Source: Cycas panzhihuaensis
Taxonomy: Eukaryota > Cycadophyta
Assembly: GCA_023213395.1 (NCBI GenBank)
Contig: CM041465.1
Location: 190,719,741-190,783,740 of the forward strand
Direction: 5' to 3'
DNA length: 64,000 nt
Shown: piece after piece, positions 1 to 12,999 of the stretch
Layout: each line of letters opens with the position of its first letter
How positions within the stretch are numbered: the stretch's first letter is position 1
Translations under genes and position numbers: made by a program
The notes under the pieces: generated by a model
The model's input: the letters and a program-made list of their open reading frames with translations, nothing else
What the model was told of the DNA's origin: nothing
Databases searched by the model: none

Positions 1-600
1 CACCAGAATGCATGTTGTCCAAGTGGCCTTCATGCAATTCTTAAAACGCGGCAGCTTTTAACAGATCTTAACGTACTCCAATTTGGCTAAAATTTGGTAC
101 AAATATAGGAACACATGTACCCTCAGCTTCCTCAAAATTTTAGCTCATTTGGATGTCATTTGGCTGCATTTTTATTCATTTAATAATAATATATATTTGC
201 TATTTTTCTGCTATCCAAGTGGCCTTCATGAAATTCTTAAATGTTGTGGCTTGTAACTGACCTTAATAGACTCCAATTCAGCTCAAATTCTGTAACCATA
301 TAGGAACACATGTTTCCTCTTCTTCCTAAAAATTTTAGCTCATTTGGATGTCATTCAGCCATATTTATATTCATATAATTATAATATATATTTTCTATTT
401 TTTCTGCTAGCCGTGGGATTAATTTTTATGCAAAAACAAGGCTTGAACTCTAATCAAATGATATTTTTTGTACATATCTAGTGGGATGTGTCTTCTCCCT
501 TTACACAAAATTTCATATAATTTGGATACCATTTGGCCATATCTCTTTCAGTTATACCAATGCTTAGAATTTTCTGCATCCTGTAAACATATGGTAGATC
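1..600. repeat. 196-bp tandem repeat, edge of an array
   Basis: Two units are clear: CCAAGTGGCCTTCATG begins at 19 and again at 215, and the block containing TTTGGATG recurs at 148 and 343, giving a period of about 195-196 bp. A third, more diverged unit follows (TTTGGATACC at 521, about 178 bp later). The window opens inside the first unit, so the array may continue to the left. No coding frame runs through it. It could be a minor satellite or a tandem stretch of an LTR; the sequence does not decide. Confidence 0.75.
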
Positions 601-1881
601 CTCCTGGATCATCCCTTTAGGACAATAGAAAGAACAAGGGAAGAAAGCCTAATAAGGGAAATATGGTGCAAATAAATTATTAAAGGAGTAATGGAAAGAA
701 AATATGATAAAAGCAAATGCAAAGAAATAACAAAACATAAGGAAACTCTTACCAAAATCAAGAGGAGGGGGATTACCTCTTCCTTCGATGAATGGGAAGG
801 CCAATGGCTATTAGTCCCTCTCCTAAGGCTTACTCTTATTGAGGGTATAGTGTAATCTCTAAGTATGTAGTCACTCTTTAGATGTATAAGTCAAGATTTC
901 TAAATTCTAATGGAATTTTGGGAGTAATAAGACAAAGTGTATGGTATCTCTTGATCTCCCCTTTTCTATTAAAAAAATAGAGGGATTTTAATGATGAATA
1001 TAAGGTGTATGGTAAGTGGTTTTCAACTCATAATATGGGAGAAAATCATTAAACCAAATCCATGAGTCTTGCTCATGGATTAAAGTAAAGCCACATAGGA
1101 ATATGAAGATTTGGCCTCTTAGACCACCCAAACCTAATGGGCACCAACCTAGGGACGATGTAGATTAACCAAGGTTGATAATCTTACATTAATGAGTTGA
1201 TTGTCCCCAACAGACCCAAATCTAAGTTGGTGATAGTTGTACTGCAAATATATCTATACTACCATGAACATGTTCATAGTACTACTATTACAAGCAAAAC
1301 TAGTAGCAGTTTGGTAATAGATGAGGTTTTTAAATAAGAAAACATATGTAATCAAACTAAAAACTCAATAATAAAGGGATCTAGGTATAGATGCACTTAA
1401 AACTAAGCAACAAATAATGAAAAAGTGGATCCAATGGATCAAAATAAGGAAAAGGGAATGATATAAAGGGAAAAATAGTATTTGTTCTTATGAAGAGCCT
1501 GATGGATGGACTAATGACCATCAACCAAAGTTATACTCATCATTGACTATAAATGCATGGGCAAGTAATCCATACAAGAAAATAAAAGTATACATTCACT
1601 ATCTAAAATAATAAAAAAATAAATCAATAAGGTATGAAAAGAGTAATGAAGCATACGTATACTCACCTATGTGTCAAAGTATCAATGTTGTTTCTAGAAG
1701 CTAAGAAACATAAGGTAATGAATAAGAGAGATGTAAATGGAAGCAAATACACTATATATCTTTCAATGGTAGAAAATAAAGTAATTCTCAATTATCCATC
1801 TAGTAATAAAGTAAATATATTAGTGAATATAAATGAAATCAAACCTAATGATTTACAGATCAAGAAAATTTTACGAGGAAA
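601..1881. other. Unassigned AT-rich sequence
   Basis: No recognisable protein motif, LTR pair or RNA gene was found. An 85-codon open frame (1634-1891, +) ends just inside the Gypsy-1 LTR; its translation is Lys/Asn-rich and matches no family I know, so I do not call it a gene. This is the target DNA into which Gypsy-1 inserted. Confidence 0.5.
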
Positions 1882-2257
1882 TGTTACATGACAACTTGGC
1901 ACTGGTTGAAAATGATTAAGTTAACACTTTGCTAAGGAGACTTGGTGGTTAGTGTTAGCCACTAATCTTCATATAAGGGCCACTTATGTCTACCAATAGG
2001 AATTAAGTCTATTTTTTCTACTAATTATATCTTATGCAAAGAGGCCTCTCTTGCCTCTTTAAGGCCCACTCATTAGAAAATAGGTTGTTGAATCTTATAT
2101 TATTTTGGTGGTTATACTTTGGTCCCCCCTTTTCATGATCTTTGTGCTCTTTTCATGTAATTTGATCTTTAAGTGGCAATAAAGTTTTAACATATTTTTC
2201 CCAATATCTATGTGCTTCTTGATTAAGTTGGAGAATCATTAGACTAAGATCATTCCA
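1882..2257 (+). repeat. Gypsy-1 5' LTR
   Basis: Matches 8113-8508 almost end to end (for example AGAGGCCTCTCTTGCC and TTGGAGAATCATTAGA in both). It begins TGTTACATGA and ends CATTCCA, directly before the primer site. The 3' copy has an extra block of about 20 bp near its middle. Divergence is clearly above 10% by eye. Confidence 0.88.
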
Positions 2258-4604
2258 ATTGGTATGAAAGCTAGCTTTGGATCCATAGGAAGCAACAATT
2301 TAAAGGAAACTTTTTTTCCTTGGGTATACCACAATAAATCCCTTTTCTTTTTCAAGTTTATTTCTATTTAAGTGATATTTCTTTAAATTTTTGGTAAGTT
2401 ACAAGCAAGTAATAGGATCCCACCCTATCCCTACCATATTCCCTAAAGGTTAAGTAGAGACCCTATGATAAGGATCTATAAATATCATAAGGATCTGTCA
2501 TTCTAAATTAAGCATGCTTGGCCATAAACCCATACATGACACAAAGTACTATAACAATGTTTATGCAAGATTCAAATAGAACCTAGCTACAAGAGTAAGC
2601 CTCCACGTACCTTTGGACATATCAAAGGATCCTTTTAGGTTCCTCTTCTAACCTAGAATAGGAAAGTAGTCAGTTGTACATACCTCTATGGTACATAGGT
2701 TAGTGGTTAAAGCCTAGAAGTTACCCTACCTGAATATCTCTACATGGTTGTAGACCTTATAGGGATGTGAATTCCTATGTAGATAGTGCCCTAAGATATC
2801 ATGCCAAGCTATAGGAATAATAGAGAAGTTTATTGTAGTGCCTATAAAGCCAAACACTCCTCTATTAATACTTTGTAAGCTTATTGTAACTACTTTCTCA
2901 ATAAAAGTATTTATCATAAAAATTACTCATGGCCATATACTTGACATTAAAATCATCTGTTACTTAGACTCTTATAACTCCTAATATAACTTATAGTAAG
3001 TAGTACTACTAAAGATAATAAAACATATAAATACATTAATCTAAATCACAAGAAGTAGCTCTAGATAACTAATTTTTTAGCACCATAGTCTGAACCTAAG
3101 ATTTGAGCTCTACTCTAATTAAGTCCACTCCTTATTTTTAGTCCACCTAAAAAAAAAAAAAAAAAAGGAAAAAAAAAGAAGAAAAGAGTTTACAGGGTCA
3201 CTTTAGAAAATACTTCTCTATTTTTAACAAAACTTATACTAATAGACTCAATGTAAGAAAAGAAAGAAAAAAAGAAAAGTCCACAACTATAGAACTACCC
3301 TACAAACATATATGTCTTATATCGATTAGTGCATCGCACTAACCATTTCCCACTAGGGTAGATTTAACAATCATTTTCAAGGTACAATAGCATATAGGCA
3401 CCCTATGGGTCTTACTACCTAATTTTTACCCATAAACCTTACCTATCATATTTTGATGAGATTTTCCACCTATCTCAATCATATAGGTGATATTATTGTG
3501 TATTTTCAAGGGGTCAACAAGCTATAGACAACCCCCTTGAAAAAAAAAATCATTTTTGTCTCGTTTTCCCTATCCATCTATATTACTCCTAAATTCTTAA
3601 TATATCTTTCTATCTATCTTTCTTTTCTCCTTTTATCCATACCCTTCTTCTTACTTATCCCTTTTCTTGAAAATTTATTCCTTTAGGCACACCACACGAT
3701 TCATCATTCATGGTGCCAACATAGATAGAATATATTTAGAACTTGGAAGTCTAAGTCTAGGAACTATTTGATACTATCGACTCTCTGAATAAAAGGTTCG
3801 TTAATATGGATTAATAAGTCAAGGATTCCAACCTAAAATATGAAACTTTTAAACAAAAATAAGACATAAGGACCCAAAGTTAGATTAAATAATTCAATGG
3901 ATGCAAGTGAATCCCCACTCTACATCCTAAGGTCCATTCACCTTTAAAAATTTAGGACCACTATCAACCTTTACTTTAAGACAAACATCAGGTCATTATA
4001 AAATTACCATACCAACCTTTGATCTACATGTCAATTGGGATTCTACCAAAATTTGGCCATAGAGTAGTTAATATTTGCTTTAATCCACCTAGATGGGAAA
4101 CCACATCAATTAGTTCTAATGGTAGAGCTGTGAGAACCCAAAACCCCAAACATGGGACCTCTTCTCTAAGAATTATTTTAAATAATGTGATGACAATTAG
4201 AATTAATTATTTTTCAACCAGCTAAACAGACTTCGATAAATAACTTTAGTTGAGGCATACACTTATGAGTTTTAGGAAATATAGAATTGGGCATCTTAGC
4301 CACTTAATGTCTTAACCCTTATTGACATTTACACTTCTAGCCTAATGGACTATATTCAAATGTACTTAAAAGTTATTACCTTATTTTTCTTAAAGATGTC
4401 ATATATAGAATAAGGGCAGTTGAAGTGGAATTCATGATAAAACATTCAACTCCTTTTAGGAGGGACCCCTCTTGGTACCAGTAGTTCCATCAACGTGACT
4501 AACAACATCCATACCCCTAATTAGATGAATACCAATGACTAGAATTAGATGCCTCTATAGGTCTAGTTCATGTACCATCAACAAAATTATATTATTATTT
4601 AAAG
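2258..4604 (+). pseudogene. Gypsy-1 leader and gag region, unreadable
   Basis: This is where leader and gag should lie, between the primer site and the zinc knuckle. No gag core can be followed in any frame. An A-run at about 3150-3166 and a purine-rich stretch up to 3185 interrupt it. The 68-codon frame at 4019-4225 is not recognisable. Gag is inferred from position only. Confidence 0.5.
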
Positions 4605-7600
4605 GTTGCTCTCTATCTTAAGTGCTCAAAAAAGTGGGTTCCTAAACACACAAATATATGTAAGGCTAGGTGAATGATCTTCACTATTGACCCTAATATT
4701 AATGAGGACTCTAAAGTTGAAATTAAACCCAAACTTAATTATGAACCCTGACAAGGCCCCCTTAGCTTGTTTCCCAACTAAATGTCTCATTATCAATAGT
4801 TTCTTTCTCATCTTACCTTGAACCATTATGTGTCAAAGTCACTTTGTAAAAGACACCTATGTCAATATTGATTGATGGGTGTGCATCATTAAATTTTATA
4901 GACATATCTCTAGATTTATAATTAAACGTTTATATTATCCCTAAAATTGGATTCACATGCTCCTTACCCAACCATCGAACCCTATATTGTGTGGGTACCA
5001 TAAAAAACCTCCATCTTTAACTCAATACTTATTGACTTACATCTGATTTTTATGCCCTACCTATAGGAGAATTCAATGATATCCTTAGTGTCCAAATGCT
5101 CTAGACACTAGCCATTTATATTATGAACAATTCACTTATAAACTCATTCATCCTATTTAAGGATCAGATGGCCCAAACACATAAACTATACATGATCTAA
5201 TCACCCCATAATTTACTAGTATCACCTAATTAAATGCATAATCATCTAAACAAAAATTTTGGATATATTATTCACAACAATAACATGTAGCCTTTGATAA
5301 ATATTCATCCTCTTATGTAGTCTCTCCTTATAAATATTAATTAGTATTCACACCCCTTCTAGCCACTAGCCCACCTAATTGTAGAGTTTATTAAGTGATC
5401 AAACTCAAATTGCCACATAAACCCATTAACCTTCAATCTTATAGGAATTCATATTTTTAGAAGAATGAAATTTTAAAAAGTAATAAACAAACTAATAGAT
5501 ATGGGTATCATTCAACCTAGTAAAATCCCATATATTGTCCCTATTATCATGGTAAGGAAGAAAGATAGATCCTTTTGGCTTTATATTGATTACTAACAAC
5601 TTAATAAAATCACAATAAAAAATAAACTTCTCACTCCTTAAATTGATAACATATTCAATGAAATACATAGGGAAACAATGTTCTCCAAATTGATATTCAG
5701 TATGCCTCTTATCAAATCCCTATTACACATAAGGTCTGCCATTAAATTACTTTCTAAATACATCATGAGCACTTTGAATTCTAGGTGATACCCTTTAGCC
5801 TTTGTAATACCCTAGAAACATTCCAAGAACTAATGAATAAAATCTTTACCCCTTACCTCCATAAATTTATAATTATCTTTTTTCATGACATCCTTATCTA
5901 TAATTATAGCTTGGATAATCACCTTTAATATCTAGAGTTAGTCTTACAAATTCTTGACCATACGAATTTGAAAAAACTGAATTATAATACCTTGGACATA
6001 TTATTTCATTTAAAGGAGTCTAAGTTGATCTTGACAAAATCTTTATTATTACCTCATGGCCTATGCCTAAAACCCTTATATAATTGCAAGCTTTCCTAGG
6101 ACTCATAGGTTTTCATAGATAATTTATTTGTAATTCTACTTCATTAATAGCCAAACTCACACATTTACTTCAGAAAGAGGCATTTAAGTGGTCACTAAAG
6201 GATTCAACAATCTTAAAACCATCATGACCTCCACCCTTATTCTCACCACACCTAACGTTTCCTAACCCTTTTAATTAGAATATGATGTTTCAGGCTATGG
6301 CATAGGTGTTGTTCTCATGAAAAAATTCCACCCAATAGCATTTGAAAGTCACAAACTTAAGGAGCATAAATGTCATCTATCCACTTAACAAAAGGAAATG
6401 TGAGATATTCTAAATGCTATTAATAAGTGGTAGTGGTATCTTTTGGGCTCCCAATTCACCATCCTCATAGACCACCATAGCCTGTGTCACCTCTTAGATC
6501 AACTAGTCCTATCAAAAGAATAAGCTAAATGAATTGATCATCTGTAAGTTTTTTACTTCTCCATTGATTATAAAAATGGTAAAGAGAATGTGGGTGCTAA
6601 TGCCCTTTCTTACATTCTATTATAGCCCCCCATTGATGACCCTAATGTCCATGCCATCTCCAAACCTAATCCATTATGGTTAGCAAACTTTGTAGTAAAA
6701 AATCTCTCCTACCTAGAATTTAATAAATAGACATCCAAAGTTAACACCTACAAAGATTGTTCTTTCTATAATTCTTAATTTTTACATTGAAATCAAATTT
6801 TTGTCCACCCCATCTCCTTATTTATTCCTTAAATATTGTTTGAATACTACTTAACCCCCTTTGGTAGTCACTCTAAATTTGATAAAATGTACAAATAAAT
6901 TTGATTTGATTTTTTCTAGTCTAATATGAAATCTACCATCCTCCTATTTATCTCATAATGTAATTCTTACTAAAGAAATAGGTTGATATAAAATCTCAAC
7001 CCAACCTCTTCTAACCTCTGAGTATACCTTTAGGTAAATGGTAAGATATTGTTATGGATTTCATCACTAGGTTACCATTTTCCTCTAAGTTTGAATCAAT
7101 ATAGATTATCATTGATAGACTCACTAAGTATGCACATTTCTTACTCATTCACACTTTGTATAAATCTTCTTACCTAGCTAATATTTATATCGATTAGATT
7201 TTTTGTCTACATAGCTTCCCATAATATTAATTTACAACCAAGACCCAAAACTCATAAGCACATTCTGGGAAGAACTCTTTTGGACATTAGGAACATCCTT
7301 TAATATGAGATTAGCCTACCATCTTTAAATCAATGGTTAATCTAAAGCTCTAAATAAGATGTTAGAAATATATTTAAGATGCTTTGCATCAAAACATCAA
7401 TATAAATAGACTTCATTACTAGCTCTTATTGAATACTAGTACAACTCTTCACACCACTTAATAATTAGTTGTCACCCTTCATGGCCCTCTATGGATACCC
7501 ACCTCCATCTCACCACACGCTTGCCACTAATCTCTATAATGCCATGATCTAGAAAAAACTCTAAGGCATGGACCAAATCCTACATATAATTAAGTAAAAC

Positions 7601-8060
7601 CTTACAGTAGCCCAAAATCACATGAAATAACTTGTCAACCACTATCATTCTAATCAATCATTTGAAGTGGGTGATTTCATGTTCTTTCACCTTCAATTAT
7701 ATAAGTAACTATCTCTTAAACATTATAAAAGTCAAAAGTTGAGCCCCCACTATTATGGCCCCTACAAGGTCCTTTAACAAATTAGTGGAGTCGCATATAC
7801 ACTTGAACTTCCTCCCTATATAAAAATCAACAACTTATTCCTTGTCTCATGCCTTAAGAAGACCCTAGGAAAGAACATAATACCTCAATCTACCTTGCTA
7901 ATCCTAGATAGAGAAAAACATCTCACTGTCTCACTTAATTGTCTTCTTGCCAACTACCAATATTGCCTTTAAAACAAAACCCTTTCTAAGTACTTGCTAT
8001 AATGGGCTAGTTGTCCACTAGATGAAGCTACATAGGAATCTACCAAATTTATTAAGTAAC
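4605..8060 (+). pseudogene. Gypsy-1 gag end and pol remnant (zinc knuckle, PR, RT, RH, INT, chromodomain-like)
   Basis: Translated across frames, the order is: a zinc knuckle of the C-x2-C-x-KW type (KCSKKWVPKHTNIC, about 4620-4665); a protease remnant (about 4790-5100); reverse transcriptase (5410-5990) with the YxDD box decayed to FHDI near 5880; RNase H (about 6240-6620) ending in a YKNGKENVGANALS-like stretch; integrase (6800-7600) with RLTKYAHF and a DGQ-like box; then a C-terminal segment (7890-8060) resembling a chromodomain. Dozens of stops and several frameshifts make it non-functional. RT and INT are certain as families; the chromodomain is a weaker call. Confidence 0.82.
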
Positions 8061-8112
8061 ATCCACATTTTCTTATTGGCTTTGAGGACTTAACATCTTA
8101 AGGGATGGGACC

Positions 8113-8508
8113 TATTACATGAAAAATTAGCATTAGGTAGAAATGGTTAAGCTAACACTTTGCTAAGGGGAATTGGGGGTTAGTATTAGGCATTAATCTT
8201 CATGCATAGGCTACTTATGTCTGCCAATAGGAATTGAGGTTATTTTCTCTACCAATTATATCTTGTGTAAAGAGGCCTCTCTTGCCTATTTAAGGCCCAC
8301 TCATTATAACAAAGGTTGTTGAATCTTGTGTTATTTTAGTGGTTATACTTGGCACCCCCTTTTGGTGATCTTTGTGCTCTCTTGGTGAACTTGTATCCTA
8401 TTTTCTTATAATTTGCTCTTCAAGTGATAATAAAGTACTACCATATTTTTCCCAATATCTATATGCCTTTTGCTTAAGTTGGAGAATCATTAGAGTAATA
8501 TCATTCTA
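8113..8508 (+). repeat. Gypsy-1 3' LTR
   Basis: Second copy of the 1882-2257 LTR, preceded by the polypurine tract. The expected terminal TG...CA has become TA...TA, consistent with C-to-T and G-to-A decay. Confidence 0.87.
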
Positions 8509-10082
8509 AGAGATTTCAAGTTGGATAATAATTGAGAAATCTTCAATATAGCTACTATTTAGAAATAAAATAAATTCCACAGTTATAAAATGCTTCTAAG
8601 AATGAGCTCAGAGGCACAACAATATTAAATCTATTTATAACAAGTTTGAATTTACATTCGACATAAAAACATATAAAACAATAGTCAATGAAGCTTAATA
8701 ATAGCATAATTCCACCCAAAATCCTACATCCAAACTCCCAACAACACTTTGAAACATATAAGCAGAGTCATTAATGATAAAATGAAATGGATACCCAAAT
8801 TGGTTTATGATTGTGTAGCCTAATAAAACCTTGAACCATTCAATACCCATCCAATCAATTATGATGTGAATCTACAAAGTTAAAAGCTCCTCAAAGCATG
8901 CATGATATCTTAATCCTAATTCTATATTGATAGTAATGTTTAGTAAAGGCCCATAATAAAAGTATCATTTACTTGTCTATATATGCCTTTCCTTCTACTC
9001 TCATAATTCCCATAAAAATTTCTTGTGCATGTATATATCTAGGTTCTTTCACATTAAAAGTAGAATGACATAATTACTACATAATACAATGAATATTGGA
9101 GTAATAAAGGCAAGAATTTTCTAACCATATCACTTACTTAGAAACTCCTTGGAAATGAAAGAAAAGATATTTATATTATATGTTCCACATTAGTTCTACA
9201 AAACCATAGTCGAAGCACAGATAAAGTGCCATGTCCATGGCATGAAATATTTTGATGATCCCTTTCCCAAAACCAATGAATATAAATACATATATTTGAT
9301 TAAGTCCAAATCCCACTACTTCTGAAGAAATACGTTTTTAATGCAAGAAGCATTGTAGTTGATGGGTTGATGATGATGTATAACAAGAACCTCTTACACA
9401 TGGCTAAAGATTACCTATAAAGAATTTCTATAGCAAGGGAAATACTACCATGATAATTACATGCATACCCTCCCCATTTCAAAGTAGCAATCCTTAACAT
9501 ACTCAAGAAATACGAAAGTGAATTTATTGCTATCTTATTTGAGTATTTTCTCCTACATAAATAGATATAATACCATTAGTTACTCCACTACCAAGAAGCA
9601 CACTATATAGATGAAATGATTGGCAACTTATAGGTCCTATTCTTTTCCCTAAAAAGCTATTGTGATAGTGCACCCTGCTTAACTACTTCTCATTTATATT
9701 GAACATCTTAATATATTGCTTTGTAGATGAAATGATTAGAAACTTATAGGTCATTTTCTTTTCCCTAAAAATCTATTATGATAGTTCACCCTACTTAACT
9801 ACTTCTCATTTATATTGAACATCTTAATATATTGCTCTGTAGAGCAACTTGTAATAACTAGAGGATGGTTATGAGTAGCCAATGCTGTCAGAAATCCTTA
9901 TGAGTATCAATTCTCAAATAAGGACTTATGTGCTTTCTCATGTTAAGAAACTAAGTATCTCCACCCTAGGTGTAATGAATTGTTACACCAAAACCTCAAG
10001 GTGTTAGTAAAGAGGGCCCCCACTAAGTAGACCATTACCTCCCCCTTCATCAAATGGGCTAGCCCCGCCTAACTCCACTTTC
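8509..10082. other. Unassigned sequence between two gypsy elements
   Basis: No pol motif or LTR pair was recognised. The only structure is a 116-bp direct duplication near 9608-9839 (listed separately). The missing part of the Gypsy-host 3' LTR would be expected at the right end of this stretch but is not detectable there. Confidence 0.5.
9608..9839. repeat. 116-bp tandem duplication
   Basis: Two adjacent copies, 9608-9723 and 9724-9839, both begin TAGATGAAATGATT and share ACTACTTCTCATTTATATTG and the rest of the unit with only a few substitutions. The high identity suggests a local duplication younger than the surrounding elements. Confidence 0.9.
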
Positions 10083-10184
10083 ACTAATAAGAAGAAGTAG
10101 AAGAAATAGAAGATATAGAGAAGATAAGAGAAAGAAGAAGTAGAAGATATAAGAGAAGGTAAGTTAGGGATTAGATCCCTAATA
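10083..10184 (-). repeat. Gypsy-host 3' LTR, truncated
   Basis: About 100 bp match the outer end of the 5' LTR (47407-47525), including AGAAGATATAAGAGAA and TAGATCCCTAA. On the minus strand it is preceded by a polypurine tract (AAAGGGGGAATACTT, about 10185-10200). The remaining roughly 300 bp of the LTR cannot be found to the left, so it is deleted or too diverged to see. Confidence 0.72.
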
Positions 10185-10390
10185 AAGTATTCCCCCTTTA
10201 AAAAAGTTTTTCCCTTGAAGCTTACTAATCTTAGGATGCTCTTGGATAAATTAATCATTCTTCTAAGTTGCATCTTCTCATCGAAGTTATTTCCATTTGA
10301 TGAAATACTCAATGATTTTTCTAGATCATAAATGTTAAATTCTTTTATTAATGATACGTTTTGGAATGAGCTAAAGTTGCCCCTTCTCAT

Positions 10391-10569
10391 TTAAGATAAG
10401 TAATTATGTTTGAACTTGTACTTACTATCCAATTACCCTCTTGAGACATGAAACATAAAAGACATTATGGATTCTTAATGATGATGGTAAGTCCAAGGCA
10501 TATGTAACTTCACCAATCTTCTTAAGAATTTTGTAAGGCCTATAAAGCCAAGGTTGTAATTTATATTAC
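10391..10569 (-). pseudogene. Gypsy-host integrase C-terminal end
   Basis: The minus strand reads WLYRPYKILKKIGEVTYALD, the conserved segment at the end of Ty3/gypsy integrase, followed by a HNVF-like stretch. A one-base frameshift separates it from the piece at 17533-17713, which supplies the preceding GDxVYL and PYKKASLKW motifs. Gypsy-2 lies between the two. No chromodomain is evident after it. Confidence 0.85.
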
Positions 10570-11666
10570 TGATCTAATTTTTGGATCTATTAAATCCTTA
10601 ATTTTCTACAAAAATGAGTATAAATACCTCTAATGGAATTTGTTTCATATGTTCAGCCTTTCAGTAGGTAGAAAAATGTAATTTAGACTATTAATAAATA
10701 AGGAAAATGCATTTAGGATATGATCATATTTGACAGGGTGCAACCAAAAATCTGCACGTGCAACTAAAAGTATTTGTAGGTGCAACTAGAAAATTTGGAG
10801 ATGTAACTAGAAATTTACAAGTACAACCAAACTACAAACCAAGTGTGACTAGACTATGGCCAGGTATAACTAGACTGCAACTAGGTGCAACCAGACAAAG
10901 ATTCAATAGCTTAAAATTGATCATACGATAAAAAAAAAAAACATCTATTAAAAGTCATACACCTATCAATAAGTTAGAAAATAATTTTATTAACTATTTT
11001 TCATTAGTTATAAACCAAGGTATGAAGATATAAAATGAATGAAGAAAAATAATAATAAGCAGAGGGCATATAATACATGGAAGATGGATGAACATAGGAG
11101 GAGAACATGGAATAAGTAGTGCAAACCCAATTCTATTTGGAGGACAAAGTCATAGACACAACCATGGATGAGGAAAAAGTGGCAGTAAATAATACTTGAG
11201 TGACACATGAGTTTGCCATCATCCCAAAATTAAGTTATATCCAAATAGAGGATTGGAAGGGAGTGGACAGCCAAGGAACTTTGAAAAGAGGTCTAGTTTT
11301 GTGTGTTAGATACAAGGAGCCCAATAAACTTTTAGACACAAACATGGAGAAGAGAAGCCACAATAGTCCAAGGTAGATGCCCAGGTAGGAAAATACTTCT
11401 CAAAGTCTTATAGATGAATATTAGCCAATCTTCATAATTGGGGTTACTGGTAAATATCCTAGAGAGGACATATCAACCCAGATTGTACCCAACACACTTT
11501 TCTCCATTTTTATATCGATGTAGCAATCCTATATACACTCATTAGAGTGTAAAACAATAGAATTTTATAAGATCTTTTCAAATATAAAAGTGTATTATAT
11601 TGTAAATTAATTCTGAGTTAGTTTCAATTGGATAAAGTTTTTACTTTTCCATTTAAATTTAGATCA
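10570..11666 (+). repeat. Gypsy-2 5' LTR with internal short repeats
   Basis: Starts TGATCTAATTTTTGGATC and ends TTAGATCA. It matches 16411-17532. From about 10737 to 10900 it contains an array of degenerate units of roughly 20 bp built around GTGCAACTAGAAATT; the same array is in the 3' copy, so it belonged to the element before insertion. Confidence 0.9.
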
Positions 11667-11876
11667 ATATTTTTTGTATCAGAGCTCAGTTTCCTAAAAA
11701 AAACCCTTGCAAATTTAGGGATATTTGAAGAAAAAGAGAGAAAAACCCTCTTCTTTTACTGTGCATAAGATTTTATAAAAACTAGGTTTCAATACCAGTT
11801 GACTGGTAAACCTTTGATTGAACCACTTAAGAAAGAGCATAGATAGCAAAGGAAAATGGTTGAATTAGAGTAAGAG
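11667..11876 (+). promoter_or_regulatory. Gypsy-2 primer binding site and leader
   Basis: TTGTATCAGAGCTC at about 11674-11688 matches the initiator tRNA-Met primer site with one loss. The short leader runs to the gag start at 11877. Confidence 0.75.
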
Positions 11877-12961
11877 ATGGAGAAAAGCTTCATGAAGATA
11901 GAGCAAAACCTTGATAGACTAACCCAGCTTGTGGCGCAACTAGTTTCTCATCAAAGTGCACCTTCTTCAGTAACCAAAGGAAAGAAGAAAGAAGAAGATG
12001 AACTAGTGAAAAGAGACACGAGTGAAGAACCTATAAAAGACCAACAAGTTGAGGAAGAAGATGAAGATGATAGTCCATCAATAGTAGTGCATCCATTCAA
12101 GGTAGAGGCAAAACTTGAATTGCGCATCTATGATGGAACCTTAGATGCTGAAAAGTTAGATGGTTGGTTGGAACAACTAGAAACTTATTTTTCAATTTAT
12201 GAGTATAAAACCCAATAGAAAATCACTTTTGCTAAATTAAAATTGTCCAAGCATGTATTAGTTTGGTGGAATGCATATCTCAAATCCCATAATATGGTTG
12301 AAACCACATGGTAATGATTTAAAGCCCTTATAAAGAAGCAATTATGTCCTATTAGGTATGAAGAGTAACAAAGGATTAAATGGTAATATTATCTATAAGA
12401 AAGAGGCCAAAATATCCAAGAATACATAACAGAATTTTAGAAGCAAGATGTTGTGTTGGGCATCTCTTTACTAAAAAAAGATATAATGTTGAAATATATT
12501 AGAGGATTACACTAGCATATTTAGAAAGAACTTCAATTGTTTGAAGTTAAATCACTTGATGAAGTCAGTAATAAAGCAATTGCTATAGAGAAGTGGAACA
12601 AGAAGGTATACATAGAGAGGAAAAGGTTTGCACCTCAAGAAGATAGTAATAAACTAGCCCAAGGAAAGAAGTTTATAGGAAAAGTTAGATAACAATTGAT
12701 TGGGGGTTTTGACAAGAAGAAGTAAGCCAATACCACTCAAATCAAAGTCTCTTATATGTATTATAAATGAGTAGGTCACAACATAAAAGATTGTTGGTTC
12801 TTATATCCAGAAAAGTAGCCAAAGAATAAGGGAAAAGGTAAAGCCAAAGTTGAAGGTAAAGCTTTACTTAACTCTATAGGAGATGAAGACGTTTGTGACA
12901 CTAAAGGAGCTAATGAAAAGTTAATGTTCATGGCTAATGTAAAGCCAAAAAATAACCTATA
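11877..12961 (+). pseudogene. Gypsy-2 gag, broken
   Basis: An open frame of 113 codons begins at 11877 (MEKSFMKIEQNLDRLTQLV), has an acidic Glu/Asp-rich linker and reaches the typical gag entry WLEQLETYF, then stops at TAG. The same frame continues through several stops to a KCW-type zinc-knuckle remnant near 12760-12800 (GHNIKDCW) and a Lys-rich tail. Gag forms the particle that packages the RNA. Most stops sit where Gln is expected. The start is chosen because it is the first ATG of the readable frame after the leader. Confidence 0.82.
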
Positions 12962-12999
12962 ATGAGTTGATCTAGAGATTAGAGAGGAGCTCTTCATGG

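Larger units (their letters stand above)
1882..8508 (+). mobile_element. Gypsy-1: Ty3/gypsy LTR retrotransposon, chromovirus type, decayed
   Basis: A complete but heavily mutated element of about 6.6 kb. It has two LTRs of about 380-396 bp, a primer site directly after the 5' LTR (TTGGTATGAAAGC), and a purine-rich tract just before the 3' LTR (AAGGGATGGGA). Internal order is zinc knuckle, protease, reverse transcriptase, RNase H, integrase and a chromodomain-like tail, which is the order of Ty3/gypsy chromoviruses. The 5-bp flanks are GGAAA and AGAGA, 3 of 5 identical with only G/A differences, so they may be a decayed target duplication. Stops are dense throughout. Confidence 0.88.

Noticed and set aside
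10004-10390. 128-codon minus-strand frame as a gene
   Set aside because: It runs from the end of Gypsy-host pol across the polypurine tract into the LTR; the C-terminal Phe/Tyr-rich part is purine-rich LTR read backwards.
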